A stretch of 64,000 nucleotides of DNA from Dyadobacter sp. CY261 (GTDB lineage Bacteria > Bacteroidota > Bacteroidia > Cytophagales > Spirosomataceae). Where the stretch lies: assembly GCF_021440085.1 (NCBI RefSeq), contig NZ_JAKCPW010000008.1:62001-126000 (forward strand), in the 5' to 3' direction. Position numbers and translations under genes: made by a program. The notes beneath the pieces were generated by a model. The model saw only the letters and a list, made by a program, of their open reading frames with translations. It did not search any database and had not been told where the DNA came from. This document shows, in pieces, positions 1 to 9,617 of the stretch; position 1 is the stretch's first letter; the number at the start of each line of letters is the position of its first letter.

Positions 1-934
1 TAAGCAGCAACTCGAAACCGATGATCAGGAAAAGGATCGCATTCAGAATCTCATCGACCAGCTCCCAGAATTTATCGATGTAATCCCGCTCGGTATCCGA
101 CACCGCTCCCGGGTTTTTTCCATAATTGCCTACCACCAAACCAGCCGCCACCATCGCCAGCGGGCCCGACATATGCAATGCCTGCGCGGCCAGGTGCCCA
201 CCCATCACAATAGCCAGCGTTATAAGCACGTGCACATTGTAGCCATCTACCCGGTACATCATTTTGGAACCTAAAAAACCAAGCAGCAAGCCGAGGACAA
301 TGCCACCGATCGCCTCTTTCACAAAAAGTCCGGCAATGCCCGTGAAAGAAGTATTCACCTCCTCTCCGCGTGCCAGCGCGAGCATCAGGATGAATACCAC
401 AACGGCCATCCCATCATTGAAAAGCGACTCGCCTGCAATCTTCGTTTCGAGTGATTTGGGAACGCCTGCTTGTTTTAAGATCGCGAGTACCGCAATGGGG
501 TCCGTTGGGGAAATCAATGCCCCGAAAACGAGACATTGGATCAGCGGAATCGTAATGCCGAGCAACGGCAAGATACTGTACATGACAAAACCGATCACAA
601 ATGTCGAGATCACCACGCTGACTGTTGAGAAAATAATCACTGGTAACCGCTGCTCGCGAAGATCTTCCAAATGCAAATGAATGGCGCCTGCAAAAAGCAA
701 GAAGTTGAGCATCGCTCCCATCAGGATTTCGGTCAGATCAACGCTCGCGATGAGCGTGGAAATGCGGATAAATGTGCGTGGGAATATACTATCGGTCGCG
801 ATCAGCCCCACAGAAACCATTAGTGCAATAACCATTACACCTATGGATGGGGGCAGTTTCAAAAACCGGGAATTGAGATAGGAAAATATCGCAGAGAGGA
901 CAATTAAGGCAGAAAAGGAATAATACAGCTCCAT
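1..934 (-). CDS. Na+/H+ antiporter, CPA1/NhaP type (3' end cut by window)
   Basis: Reading the minus strand from the ATG at 934 gives 311 codons without a stop, running off the left edge. The protein is a chain of hydrophobic segments with the signatures GALISPTDPIAVLAILK and GESLFNDGMAVVVF, which are typical of CPA1-family sodium/proton exchangers. The acidic Asp and Asn of those motifs lie in the ion path in this family. It should exchange Na+ or K+ for H+ across the inner membrane. The start is supported by a good promoter just upstream (956-986). The C-terminus, including any cytoplasmic regulatory domain, is not visible. Exact ion specificity cannot be told. Confidence 0.88.
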   Translation of the reverse strand, partial: MELYYSFSALIVLSAIFSYLNSRFLKLPPSIGVMVIALMVSVGLIATDSIFPRTFIRISTLIASVDLTEILMGAMLNFLLFAGAIHLHLEDLREQRLPVIIFSTVSVVISTFVIGFVMYSILPLLGITIPLIQCLVFGALISPTDPIAVLAILKQAGVPKSLETKIAGESLFNDGMAVVVFILMLALARGEEVNTSFTGIAGLFVKEAIGGIVLGLLLGFLGSKMMYRVDGYNVHVLITLAIVMGGHLAAQALHMSGPLAMVAAGLVVGNYGKNPGAVSDTERDYIDKFWELVDEILNAILFLIIGFELLL

Positions 935-955
935 GAAAATATTTTTTAGACTAAC

Positions 956-986
956 CAAAAATACAGAACTCAGGGGTGGTGTTCAA
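956..986 (-). promoter_or_regulatory. Bacteroidota-type promoter of the antiporter gene
   Basis: On the minus strand TATTTTTG (963-956) fits the -7 consensus TAnnTTTG, and a TTG (986-984) lies 20 bases upstream as the -33 element. Transcription would start near 950, about 15 bases before the ATG at 934. Confidence 0.6.
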
Positions 987-1153
987 GGTGACGAGCAGTT
1001 TTTAGACCAACTCTAATAGTATTCTAATGTGACCAAACTGTCTGGAAGCGGACCGGCACTGCCATTTGAAACGCTAAAAAATTCGCCTGCATCGATTGTT
1101 TTCCTACATTAGTAATCAAAGCTGCCCCGTCATTCAACGCTTCGCTATTAACC

Positions 1154-2302
1154 ATGCAAAAGATCTTAGCAAGTATCAAACCGATCCTGACCGGACTATT
1201 TTCTCTGGCTACCCCACTGCTCGCGACCCTCCTCTCTTTTGAGCAAGGTTTTGCGCAATCCGGCAGGTTAAAGCCAGGCTTCGACAAGGCGGAATATCGG
1301 GAGCTCATATATATGCATTCCGTGCTGTACGACACTGCAATGACAAAGCGGCAAAAGTTCAAAATTCCCCGAACTAACAGGTTCGACTCCCTTTATACAT
1401 CTCCGGTGATGGGGCTGGATAACAGATGGGGGCTTTGGAAAAATAACGCGCTGGTGGGCGTTATCAATCTCCGCGGTACTACCATGAATGCCATAGGCTG
1501 GCTCGAAAACTTTTATGCCGCAATGGTACCGGCCCGGGGGGAACTTCAAATTGGCAAGGAATATACGTTTAAATACCACCTGGCTGACGATCCCAAGGCC
1601 GCAGTACATATTGGCTGGCTTGTCGGCACTGCCTATCTTGCCCGGGATATTATCCCAAAGATCGATTCATTATACAAAACCGGCGTCAAGGACTTCCTGA
1701 TCATGGGGCACAGCCAGGGCGGGGCACTCAGTTATCTGATGACAGCGCATTTGTATTCTTTACAGAAACAGGGCTCGATACCAAAGGATATCCGTTTTAA
1801 AACTTACGCCAGTGCTGCCCCAAAGGTGGGAAACACCTATTTTGCTTATGAATACGAGCACAAGGTGGATGGCGGATGGAGCTATAATGTGATCAATTCG
1901 GCCGACTGGGTGCCCGAGGTACCGTTTACAGTGCAAATGCTGAGCGATTTTAACAAGACTAATCCATTTAAGAACATCAACAGCATTATCAAGAAACAAA
2001 AACTGATCGCGCGGATTGGTATGAGACATGCGTACAAAGGCCTGCGCAAACCCAGTGAAAAGGCACAACGCAATTACGAAAAGTACCTCGGCAATTACGC
2101 AGGCAAGATTGTGGTCAAAAACCTCCCGGAATATCAGATGCCCGCCTACTATAAAAGCAGCAATTATGTACGGACAGGGCCGACAATCGTGCTGCTGGCA
2201 GACGAGGCATATTATAAGGAGTTCACGGATTCGGATCAGCAAGTCTTTGTCCACCATGGCCTGCAACCCTATCTTCACCTGCTCGAACAATACAAGTACT
2301 GA
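1154..2302 (+). CDS. Secreted class 3-type lipase/esterase
   Basis: 382 residues. The N-terminus is a signal peptide with a cleavage site after about residue 35 (GFAQ). The motif GHSQGG places the nucleophile Ser at residue 187, the G-x-S-x-G elbow of alpha/beta-hydrolase lipases; the following ALSYLMTAHLY and SAAPKVGN stretches resemble fungal lipase-like (class 3) proteins. It probably hydrolyses ester lipids in the periplasm or outside the cell. It lies 15 bases upstream of a secreted M14 peptidase, so the two are likely cotranscribed as exported hydrolases. Substrate is unknown. Confidence 0.75.
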   Translation: MQKILASIKPILTGLFSLATPLLATLLSFEQGFAQSGRLKPGFDKAEYRELIYMHSVLYDTAMTKRQKFKIPRTNRFDSLYTSPVMGLDNRWGLWKNNALVGVINLRGTTMNAIGWLENFYAAMVPARGELQIGKEYTFKYHLADDPKAAVHIGWLVGTAYLARDIIPKIDSLYKTGVKDFLIMGHSQGGALSYLMTAHLYSLQKQGSIPKDIRFKTYASAAPKVGNTYFAYEYEHKVDGGWSYNVINSADWVPEVPFTVQMLSDFNKTNPFKNINSIIKKQKLIARIGMRHAYKGLRKPSEKAQRNYEKYLGNYAGKIVVKNLPEYQMPAYYKSSNYVRTGPTIVLLADEAYYKEFTDSDQQVFVHHGLQPYLHLLEQYKY

Positions 2303-2317
2303 CATCTCACTCCATTC

Positions 2318-4048
2318 ATGCGCTCTAAACTGACTATTCTACTGCTGGCCGTGGCATTCAATGCCGCCGCCCAGTACCAGACCCGATTTGAAAAAAGCGG
2401 CGGTACACAAACTCCTACCTATGAGGAGGGCATTGCGTACTACCGGCAGCTCGCCAAAGGCTTCCCCCAAGTACAAATGCAGGAAAAGGGCCTGACCGAC
2501 AGCGGTCGGCCGTTGCATTTGGTGGTGTATTCAAGGAACAAGGTCTTTGATATTAAAAAACTGAAAGCAGAGGGTAAAGCCATTCTCTTTATTAATAATG
2601 CGATCCACCCCGGTGAACCCGACGGCGTCGATGCTTCGATGCTCCTGCTGCGTGATATGCTTGTTAACCCCGAAAAGTTTCCGGAATTGGACAGCGTTGT
2701 GGTCGCCATTATTCCTTTCTATAATATCGGCGGCACATTGAACCGCAACAGCACGACACGCACTAACCAGAATGGCCCGGAAGAATATGGCTTCCGCGGA
2801 AATGCCCGGAACTATGATCTGAACCGCGATTTCATCAAATCAGACACACGCAATGCCCGTAGCTTTGCCGCCGTTTTTCACCAACTGGATCCCGATCTTT
2901 TTGCCGATACCCACGTGAGCAATGGTGCCGATTACCAGTATGTGATGACGCTCGATTACGCCCAGAAAGATAAGCTCGGTGGACCGTTAGGCGATTTTAA
3001 TCACAAAGTCTTCCTGCCTTACATGCATAAGCATCTGAAAGAGGCAGGATTTGAAGCTACTCCCTATGTGAATGCATGGGGACAGACTCCTGATAAAGGT
3101 TTTGTACAATTCCCTGACTGGCCCCGATATTCAACGGGCTACGCGGCTTTGTTTCATACTATTGGAGTAATGACCGAAACACACATGCTGAAACCTTACG
3201 ATCAGCGTGTCAAAGCTACGTATGCTTATTTACAGGGTAATATCAAGTTCCTCGCCGCACATCGCAACGCTTTGTTGAAACTACGCCAGGACACAAAAGA
3301 GGCCGTAAAAACCCAGGAAAAATTTGCGGTTAGCTGGCAGGTCGATCAATCAAAACACTCGACAATTGCATTCAAGGGCTATGAACCGGAATATATTACC
3401 AGCGAGGTAAGCAGGCAAAAAAGACTACATTACGACCGTTCCAAACCATTTACCAAGGACATTCCTTTTTACGACACCTATGTGCCGGTCGACGAGGTAA
3501 CGCGGCCGGAGGCTTACATTATACCGCAAGGCTGGCATAATATCATCGAATTGCTGCGATTGAACGGCGTTCAGATGACAGCGCTGGAAAAGGATTCGGA
3601 AATGAATGTCGAGACCTATTATATCGAAGAGCTTGAAACGCCTAAAATGCCGTTCGAAGGGCATTACTGGCATACTTCCGTCAAGTTAAGGACAGAAAAA
3701 CAAAAGCTTACTTTCAAAAAGGGTGATTGGTATATCCCCGTCAATCAGTGGACGAACAGGTACATTATAGAAACGCTCGAACCTAAGGCGGTGGATTCGT
3801 TTTTCAAATGGAATTTCTTTGACACAATCCTGCAAGCCAAAGAGCATTACTCCGGCTATGTCTTTGAAGACCTTGCTGCGGATTTGATAAAAAAATCTCC
3901 CGAATTGAAAGCACAGCTGGAAGGAAAACAAAAGGCCGACCCGGAATTCGCTAAAAACGGCGGTGCCCAGCTGGATTTTATTTACCAGCATTCGGATTAC
4001 GCGGAAAAGGAATACATGCGCTATCCCGTTTTCCGCGTAATGAAATGA
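2318..4048 (+). CDS. Secreted M14 family zinc carboxypeptidase
   Basis: 576 residues with a short signal peptide (cleavage near residue 19). The zinc-binding HxxE is His97-Pro-Gly-Glu100, the third ligand is probably His199 in ADTHVSNGADY, and Glu287 in TETHMLKPYD fits the catalytic glutamate. The C-terminal half, about 270 residues, has no motif I recognise and is probably a substrate-binding or beta-rich region. It removes C-terminal residues from peptides, in the periplasm or outside. The gene ends at TGA 4046-4048, directly abutting the stop codon of the convergent gene. Confidence 0.82.
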   Translation: MRSKLTILLLAVAFNAAAQYQTRFEKSGGTQTPTYEEGIAYYRQLAKGFPQVQMQEKGLTDSGRPLHLVVYSRNKVFDIKKLKAEGKAILFINNAIHPGEPDGVDASMLLLRDMLVNPEKFPELDSVVVAIIPFYNIGGTLNRNSTTRTNQNGPEEYGFRGNARNYDLNRDFIKSDTRNARSFAAVFHQLDPDLFADTHVSNGADYQYVMTLDYAQKDKLGGPLGDFNHKVFLPYMHKHLKEAGFEATPYVNAWGQTPDKGFVQFPDWPRYSTGYAALFHTIGVMTETHMLKPYDQRVKATYAYLQGNIKFLAAHRNALLKLRQDTKEAVKTQEKFAVSWQVDQSKHSTIAFKGYEPEYITSEVSRQKRLHYDRSKPFTKDIPFYDTYVPVDEVTRPEAYIIPQGWHNIIELLRLNGVQMTALEKDSEMNVETYYIEELETPKMPFEGHYWHTSVKLRTEKQKLTFKKGDWYIPVNQWTNRYIIETLEPKAVDSFFKWNFFDTILQAKEHYSGYVFEDLAADLIKKSPELKAQLEGKQKADPEFAKNGGAQLDFIYQHSDYAEKEYMRYPVFRVMK

Positions 4049-4885
4049 TCAGAAACGGAAACCGAGGTTGAAATTAAATTCACCCGTGATATCGATGCCG
4101 CCGGAGCGGTAAGTCGATGAACCAAGCGTCTCGCGGTCGAAATAACGTGGGCCGATACCGGCATTCAGACCGATCTGGAAGTGATGCGTGATCTGAAAAT
4201 TGACGAAGTTGTTGACGATCATACCCATGCGGAAACGATTGCGTTCTTCGTCGCGGTTGGTGTAAACGCCCGTCGAAGGATTGTAATCCGTATAGTTATT
4301 CCAGCGTCTGCCTATCCCGGCAAAAATGGTGGGTCCGATGGCATAGGTGACCCGTTTCTGACCAAATGGATATACTTTCAATGTTGGCGAGAAGTAATAC
4401 ATCTGGTCATCGTCGGAGCTATTGTTGCCCGTAGAGAAGTAGTAGCTGTCGGGGATTGTTAATGTAAACGGCAGGAGCAACCCGAAATAGCCATTTTTGT
4501 CCAGGATCCTTTCATAGCTGATCCCAAAACCAGGCCCGCTGTCCAGCGCTTTAAAAGGGGAAAAGTCGATCTTGTTCTTGCCCGGGGCCTCGTCCTGTAC
4601 CACCGGCTGGCCCTGACCGCGGAACCGTTCGTTACTTCGTTCAGCACGTTTGTCAAACCAGATTGTCTGACCGTTCCCGAACTCGATCCGCAACAATTCA
4701 TTCTTTCTAACAACGAAATTGGCGGCATTTGCTTCCTGGCTGATCTTGTACAAAACCTTGTCGATCCCGACCTCAATAACCTTTCCTTCGATTGTAGAAC
4801 CGTTTTTCCGAACCAGGACATCTTGTGCATGAACGGTTACAAGGAACAAAGAAAATAAGAACGTGAGAGTAAGAATTCTGCCCAT
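4049..4885 (-). CDS. Outer-membrane beta-barrel protein of unknown function
   Basis: 278 residues from the ATG at 4885. A further in-frame start at 4915 would fall inside the probable -7 element (TAAATTTG, 4920-4913), so the later start with its clean signal peptide (MGRILTLTFLF..VHAQ) is preferred. After the signal comes a short region resembling a DUF-type stalk (VLVRKNGSTIEGKVIEVG), then alternating aromatic and polar strands ending in FNFNLGFRF, a typical terminal-Phe beta-barrel strand. Function is unknown. It converges on the M14 peptidase with no intergenic base. Confidence 0.65.
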   Translation of the reverse strand: MGRILTLTFLFSLFLVTVHAQDVLVRKNGSTIEGKVIEVGIDKVLYKISQEANAANFVVRKNELLRIEFGNGQTIWFDKRAERSNERFRGQGQPVVQDEAPGKNKIDFSPFKALDSGPGFGISYERILDKNGYFGLLLPFTLTIPDSYYFSTGNNSSDDDQMYYFSPTLKVYPFGQKRVTYAIGPTIFAGIGRRWNNYTDYNPSTGVYTNRDEERNRFRMGMIVNNFVNFQITHHFQIGLNAGIGPRYFDRETLGSSTYRSGGIDITGEFNFNLGFRF

Positions 4886-4912
4886 AATGTAGTTGTGTTG
4901 ATGACTAATGAC

Positions 4913-4941
4913 CAAATTTAGACGATTACTGACTACTTTTG
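4913..4941. promoter_or_regulatory. Divergent -7 elements for the beta-barrel gene and rhlE
   Basis: TAAATTTG on the minus strand (4920-4913) serves the beta-barrel gene and TACTTTTG on the plus strand (4934-4941) points to rhlE. Both fit TAnnTTTG. No convincing -33 TTG is present for either, so strength is uncertain. Confidence 0.4.
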
Positions 4942-5065
4942 TAAAGTATATCCACTGAACGTTTAAAAATATAGTTCTGTTATACTCCTGGCCACAAAGG
5001 CCGATACATTATTCAGGCTGCAATTTGAACTGTGGAATTGAACTGGCAGCCATTAAAAAGACCAA

Positions 5066-6208
<1,143 letters not shown>

Positions 6209-6214
6209 TAAGCT

Positions 6215-6523
6215 ATGGCTGTCAGGAAAAATTATCTGGACATTGATCTTCCTCGGGCGCTGGCGTTATGCCAAGCGCCCGACGCCGTTTTGGTGGATGT
6301 GCGGGAGAACTGGGAGTTTGAAGAGTTCAATGAAGGAGGGATCAACATCCCACTTGCTGAGATCAGGGAAAAACGCTCATTGGTGGGTCAGTACCAAACA
6401 ATTGTCGTGATCTGCACCAACGGCGTTCGCAGCAAAGTAGCCGCAATGGATTATTGCCGCGTCTCCGAATGGGCCGACAAGCAGATTTTCCATGTAAAAG
6501 GAGGGATTATTGAATCAGAATAA
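6215..6523 (+). CDS. Rhodanese-like domain protein
   Basis: 102 residues forming a single rhodanese domain. The active-site loop reads CTNGVRS with the catalytic Cys at residue 67, and VLVDVRENWEFEE matches the conserved Asp-Val-Arg/Glu region. Such proteins carry sulfane sulfur as a persulfide on the cysteine. It is cytoplasmic (no signal peptide). It follows rhlE by 6 bases and is probably cotranscribed, but a functional link to the helicase is not apparent. Confidence 0.85.
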   Translation: MAVRKNYLDIDLPRALALCQAPDAVLVDVRENWEFEEFNEGGINIPLAEIREKRSLVGQYQTIVVICTNGVRSKVAAMDYCRVSEWADKQIFHVKGGIIESE

Positions 6524-6549
6524 GGGATTACCAAAATCCGCATAAAAGA

Positions 6550-6590
6550 AAGCCTTGCAAATCGCTGTGATCTGTAAGGCTTCTTTGTTT
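6550..6590. terminator. Bidirectional terminator between rhodanese and dapF genes
   Basis: A stem pairs 6550-6559 with 6573-6582 (one G-T pair). The plus side is followed by TCTTTGTTTATATTTT, and the minus side by TCTTTTATG, so it can end both convergent transcripts. Confidence 0.7.
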
Positions 6591-6605
6591 ATATTTTGAA
6601 CCAAT

Positions 6606-7385
6606 TTATACTTTCAATGTACCTTCGAAAACGCGTACGGCAGGGCCTATCAGGTAAATATCTTTGAACTGTCCTTCACCGTTTTCCTGATATTCAACAG
6701 CCAACGTGCCGCCGATCGTTTCCACAGTTACCGGACCTTCCCAGCCTTCACGGATGTTCGCAGATAATGCACAGGCCGTCACGCCCGTTCCGCAGGAAAA
6801 AGTTTCATCCTCCACCCCACGCTCGTATGTGCGTACGCTCAGGTGATTGTCTTCGATTACTTCTACAAAATTCACATTCGTGCCGCCTTTTGGGCCATAC
6901 ACTGAGCCATAACGGATCTCGCTGCCGATATTTACCACGTCCGTTTCATGGATATCGTCCACGTAGGTCACATAATGTGGCGAGCCGGTATTCATGAAAT
7001 CGTAGTCTTCATATTGCTCCACACCGGTCACATTCGACATTTTCAATCGGATCGTGTCACCCAGTACTGTTGCTTCGTGTTCACCATCAACAGCGATAAA
7101 CTTGGTACTGTCGTTAAACAACCCCAGGTCATTCGCAAAACGAACCACGCAACGGCCACCATTGCCGCACATGCTGCCTTCGCCGCCGTCGGCGTTGAAA
7201 TAAACCATGCGAAAATCGTAGCCTTCGGCGTTTTGGAGCAAAATAAGACCATCGGCTCCCACGCCGAAGCGCCGGTGGCAGATCGAAGCGATCAGTTCTT
7301 TTGAAACCGGGAATTGCAAGTTGCGATCGTCAACCATCACGAAATCATTGCCTGTACCCTGATATTTATAAAATGAAATGCTCAT
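6606..7385 (-). CDS. dapF: Diaminopimelate epimerase
   Basis: 259 residues, the normal length. It converts LL- to meso-diaminopimelate for lysine and peptidoglycan synthesis. The two catalytic cysteines are Cys73 in SMCGNGGRC and Cys198 in FSCGTGVTACA, which act as the general base and acid in this family. The N-terminal FYKYQGTGNDFVMVDDR is also conserved. It is cytoplasmic and lies alone between rplS and the rhlE unit, converging on the latter at a shared terminator. Confidence 0.96.
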   Translation of the reverse strand: MSISFYKYQGTGNDFVMVDDRNLQFPVSKELIASICHRRFGVGADGLILLQNAEGYDFRMVYFNADGGEGSMCGNGGRCVVRFANDLGLFNDSTKFIAVDGEHEATVLGDTIRLKMSNVTGVEQYEDYDFMNTGSPHYVTYVDDIHETDVVNIGSEIRYGSVYGPKGGTNVNFVEVIEDNHLSVRTYERGVEDETFSCGTGVTACALSANIREGWEGPVTVETIGGTLAVEYQENGEGQFKDIYLIGPAVRVFEGTLKV

Positions 7386-7469
7386 ATCTCAATTATCTCT
7401 AATCCATTCAAGATTCTAATTAAAAAAAATCTAGTCTCGCCAGTTTAAACTGACGGCAAGGGATTTCTT

Positions 7470-7513
7470 TTAAAAAACAAAACCCCGCAAGAAAAATTCG
7501 CTTGCAGGGTTTT
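7470..7513 (-). terminator. Rho-independent terminator of rplS
   Basis: Bases 7479-7491 pair with 7501-7513 over 13 positions with one G-T pair. In the minus-strand transcript the stem is followed by a run rich in U (GTTTTTTA). It lies about 30 bases after the rplS stop. Confidence 0.85.
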
Positions 7514-7541
7514 AAAAATTTGTGCCGAAGATCTTTGGGGA

Positions 7542-7904
7542 TTACTTCGTTGGTTTAAGCTCTTTGATACGAGCGGCTTTGCCCTGACGGCCACGCAAGA
7601 AGAACAAACGTGAACGACGCACCTTACCACGACGAATCAATTCAATTTTCGCGATGCTGGGTGAAAGGATTGGGAAAACACGTTCAACACCGATACCGTT
7701 TGAAATTTTACGTACTGTAAATGTTTCGCCAGCTCCGCTGATGTTACGACGCTGCATAACAGTACCCTGGAATTGCTGGATACGCTCTTTGTTACCTTCA
7801 CGAATTTTCACGTGAACATTGATCGTGTCGCCTGATTTAAATTCAGGATACTCGGATTTACGATTTTCAATCGTAGCTTCTACGAGTTTAATAAGTTCGC
7901 TCAT
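7542..7904 (-). CDS. rplS: 50S ribosomal protein L19
   Basis: 120 residues from the ATG at 7904 (MSELIKLVEATIE). The frame is open further upstream to 8171, but that extension overlaps the rplS promoter and the divergent nnr gene and has no family support. Conserved L19 blocks are visible: DTINVHVKIREGNKERIQQFQGTVMQRR, FTVRKISNGIGVERVFPILSP and the basic RRGKVRRSRLFFLRGRQGKAARIKE. L19 sits at the 30S-50S interface. It is a single-gene unit with its own promoter, an 85-base leader and a terminator. Confidence 0.97.
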   Translation of the reverse strand: MSELIKLVEATIENRKSEYPEFKSGDTINVHVKIREGNKERIQQFQGTVMQRRNISGAGETFTVRKISNGIGVERVFPILSPSIAKIELIRRGKVRRSRLFFLRGRQGKAARIKELKPTK

Positions 7905-7990
7905 GACGAGTGATTTTATGGATTTAAAATGATAGCTTGCTCCCAGCGGACGGGGTGACGCCCCTTCATTCAAAACAGCTTTTGAGAAAA
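7905..7990 (-). promoter_or_regulatory. rplS 5' leader, possible L19 autoregulatory RNA
   Basis: The promoter at 7997-8026 implies a leader of about 85 bases before rplS. It contains a GC-rich hairpin (GGGG-TGACG-CCCC, 7952-7964) in an otherwise AT-rich stretch. An L19 leader RNA family is known in Flavobacteria; whether this leader belongs to it or to a similar Cytophagales element is inference. Confidence 0.35.
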
Positions 7991-7996
7991 CGAGTG

Positions 7997-8026
7997 CAAA
8001 CCTAGCACTAAATGTCCGTAAGTCAA
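7997..8026 (-). promoter_or_regulatory. Bacteroidota-type promoter of rplS
   Basis: On the minus strand TAGGTTTG (8004-7997) is a full -7 match and TTG (8026-8024, within CTTTGAC) is the -33 element, with a 19-base spacer. This is one of the two best promoter matches in the window. Confidence 0.65.
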
Positions 8027-8045
8027 AGCATTTCGCGTCATTATC

Positions 8046-9527
8046 ATGAAGATTTTCAATGTAGAACAGATCCGGGCGATGGATGCCTACACCATCGGGC
8101 ACGAGCCTATTGCATCCATTGACCTGATGGAACGGGCTTCCCAGGCATTTGTGCGCTGGTTTTGTAATCAATATGTAAACACCCGGCCGATCGCCGTCTT
8201 CTGTGGAAAAGGAAATAATGGGGGCGACGGTCTCGCTATCGCACGCATTCTGAGCGGCTGCGGCTATGATGTGCAGGTCTTTATAGTCGAATATTCAATG
8301 AATGCCTCCGACGATTTCCGACTGAACCTGTCGCGGCTCGGCAATCACCTCACACCTCGCCCCATTCATTCCGAAAGCGACTTGCCACAGTTAAGCAAGC
8401 AAGTAGTCTGCATTGATGCATTGCTAGGCTCCGGCCTTTCGCGCCCGGTGGACGGTTTGTTGGGTTTAGCGATTAAATATCTCAATAATCTGTCCTGCAA
8501 ACTGGTGTCCGTCGACATTGCCAGTGGCCTTTACACCGACCGGCCGAATAGCGATTCGGACACTATTATCAAGCCCAGGTACACCGTCACGTTCCAATTA
8601 CCCAAACTGGCTTTTCTACTCCCGCAAAACGCGGAATATGTAGGAGAATGGCACGTCGTCGATATCGGCCTGAACGCAGATTATATTACTAATACAAGTA
8701 CACCATTTCATTTCACGGACAAATTTGAGGCCGAAAAGCGCATCAAACCCCGGCAAAAATTCTCGCATAAAGGCACATTCGGTCATGCGGTCCTCATCGC
8801 TGGAAGTTTCGGTAAAATAGGCGCCGCGGTACTTTCCGGCAAAGCGTGCCTCCGCTCGGGTGTGGGCTTGCTCACCATGCACGTGCCTGCCTGCGGCTAT
8901 GAGATCATGCAAATCTCCATTCCGGAAGCGATGACGACCGTCGATGAAGCTGAAAAGTACATTAGCAAAGTGCCGGACCTGAGTTCCGCCACAGCCATAG
9001 GCATCGGCCCGGGCCTCGGCCAGGATAATGCCACTGTAAAAGCTTTGGAAAAAGTGCTGGAACAAGCGAAGGTTCCACTGATCATCGATGCGGACGCATT
9101 GAATATCCTTTCCACCAATCGCCAACTCCTATACAAGCTGCCTGAAAACACGATTCTCACGCCACATCCAAAAGAATTTCAAAGGCTCGCCGGCGAAAGC
9201 AGCAATGAATATGAGCGACTGGAAAAAGCGCGTGCATTTGCCGCAAGATACAAGGTGATTATTTGCTTAAAAGGAGCCAATACAGCCGTCGTGCTCCCGA
9301 ATGGCGAAGTGCATTTTAACTCAACCGGCAACCCCGGAATGGCCACCGGCGGCACCGGCGACGTCCTCACCGGCATCATCACCAGCCTGCTAGCCCAAAA
9401 ATACACCCCGGCAGATGCCGCTATCCTGGGCGTTTATCAACACGGCCTCGCCGGCGACCGTGCAGCCGGGGCCCGTGGACAAACTGCGCTAATCGCGTCG
9501 GATGTGGTGGAGCACCTGGGTTGGTAA
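8046..9527 (+). CDS. nnr: Bifunctional NAD(P)H-hydrate epimerase / ADP-dependent NAD(P)HX dehydratase
   Basis: 493 residues with two fused domains. The YjeF_N epimerase (about 1-210) shows GKGNNGGDGLAIARIL. The ribokinase-like dehydratase (about 225-493) shows GSFGKIGAAVLSGKACLRSGVGLLT, a TPHPKEF motif and the C-terminal GNPGMATGGTGDVLTGIITSLLAQ, which binds ADP/ATP. The enzyme repairs hydrated NADH and NADPH in the cytoplasm. It diverges from rplS with overlapping control regions. It is followed by a 90-base gap to the convergent feoB. Confidence 0.94.
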   Translation: MKIFNVEQIRAMDAYTIGHEPIASIDLMERASQAFVRWFCNQYVNTRPIAVFCGKGNNGGDGLAIARILSGCGYDVQVFIVEYSMNASDDFRLNLSRLGNHLTPRPIHSESDLPQLSKQVVCIDALLGSGLSRPVDGLLGLAIKYLNNLSCKLVSVDIASGLYTDRPNSDSDTIIKPRYTVTFQLPKLAFLLPQNAEYVGEWHVVDIGLNADYITNTSTPFHFTDKFEAEKRIKPRQKFSHKGTFGHAVLIAGSFGKIGAAVLSGKACLRSGVGLLTMHVPACGYEIMQISIPEAMTTVDEAEKYISKVPDLSSATAIGIGPGLGQDNATVKALEKVLEQAKVPLIIDADALNILSTNRQLLYKLPENTILTPHPKEFQRLAGESSNEYERLEKARAFAARYKVIICLKGANTAVVLPNGEVHFNSTGNPGMATGGTGDVLTGIITSLLAQKYTPADAAILGVYQHGLAGDRAAGARGQTALIASDVVEHLGW

Positions 9528-9617
9528 CTTTACCGCTCATCTTGACTTGATTCAAGACATCGACCAAAATCAGTTTTTCTTTTTGGAATTGGGCAAAATG
9601 ACTTCACTCTACACTTT

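Noticed and set aside
1268..2305. Minus-strand open frames across the lipase gene
   Set aside because: They mirror the coding strand of a protein with a complete signal peptide and catalytic serine motif.
7905..8171. N-terminal extension of the L19 frame
   Set aside because: It covers the rplS promoter and the start of the divergent nnr gene, and L19 proteins do not have such an extension.
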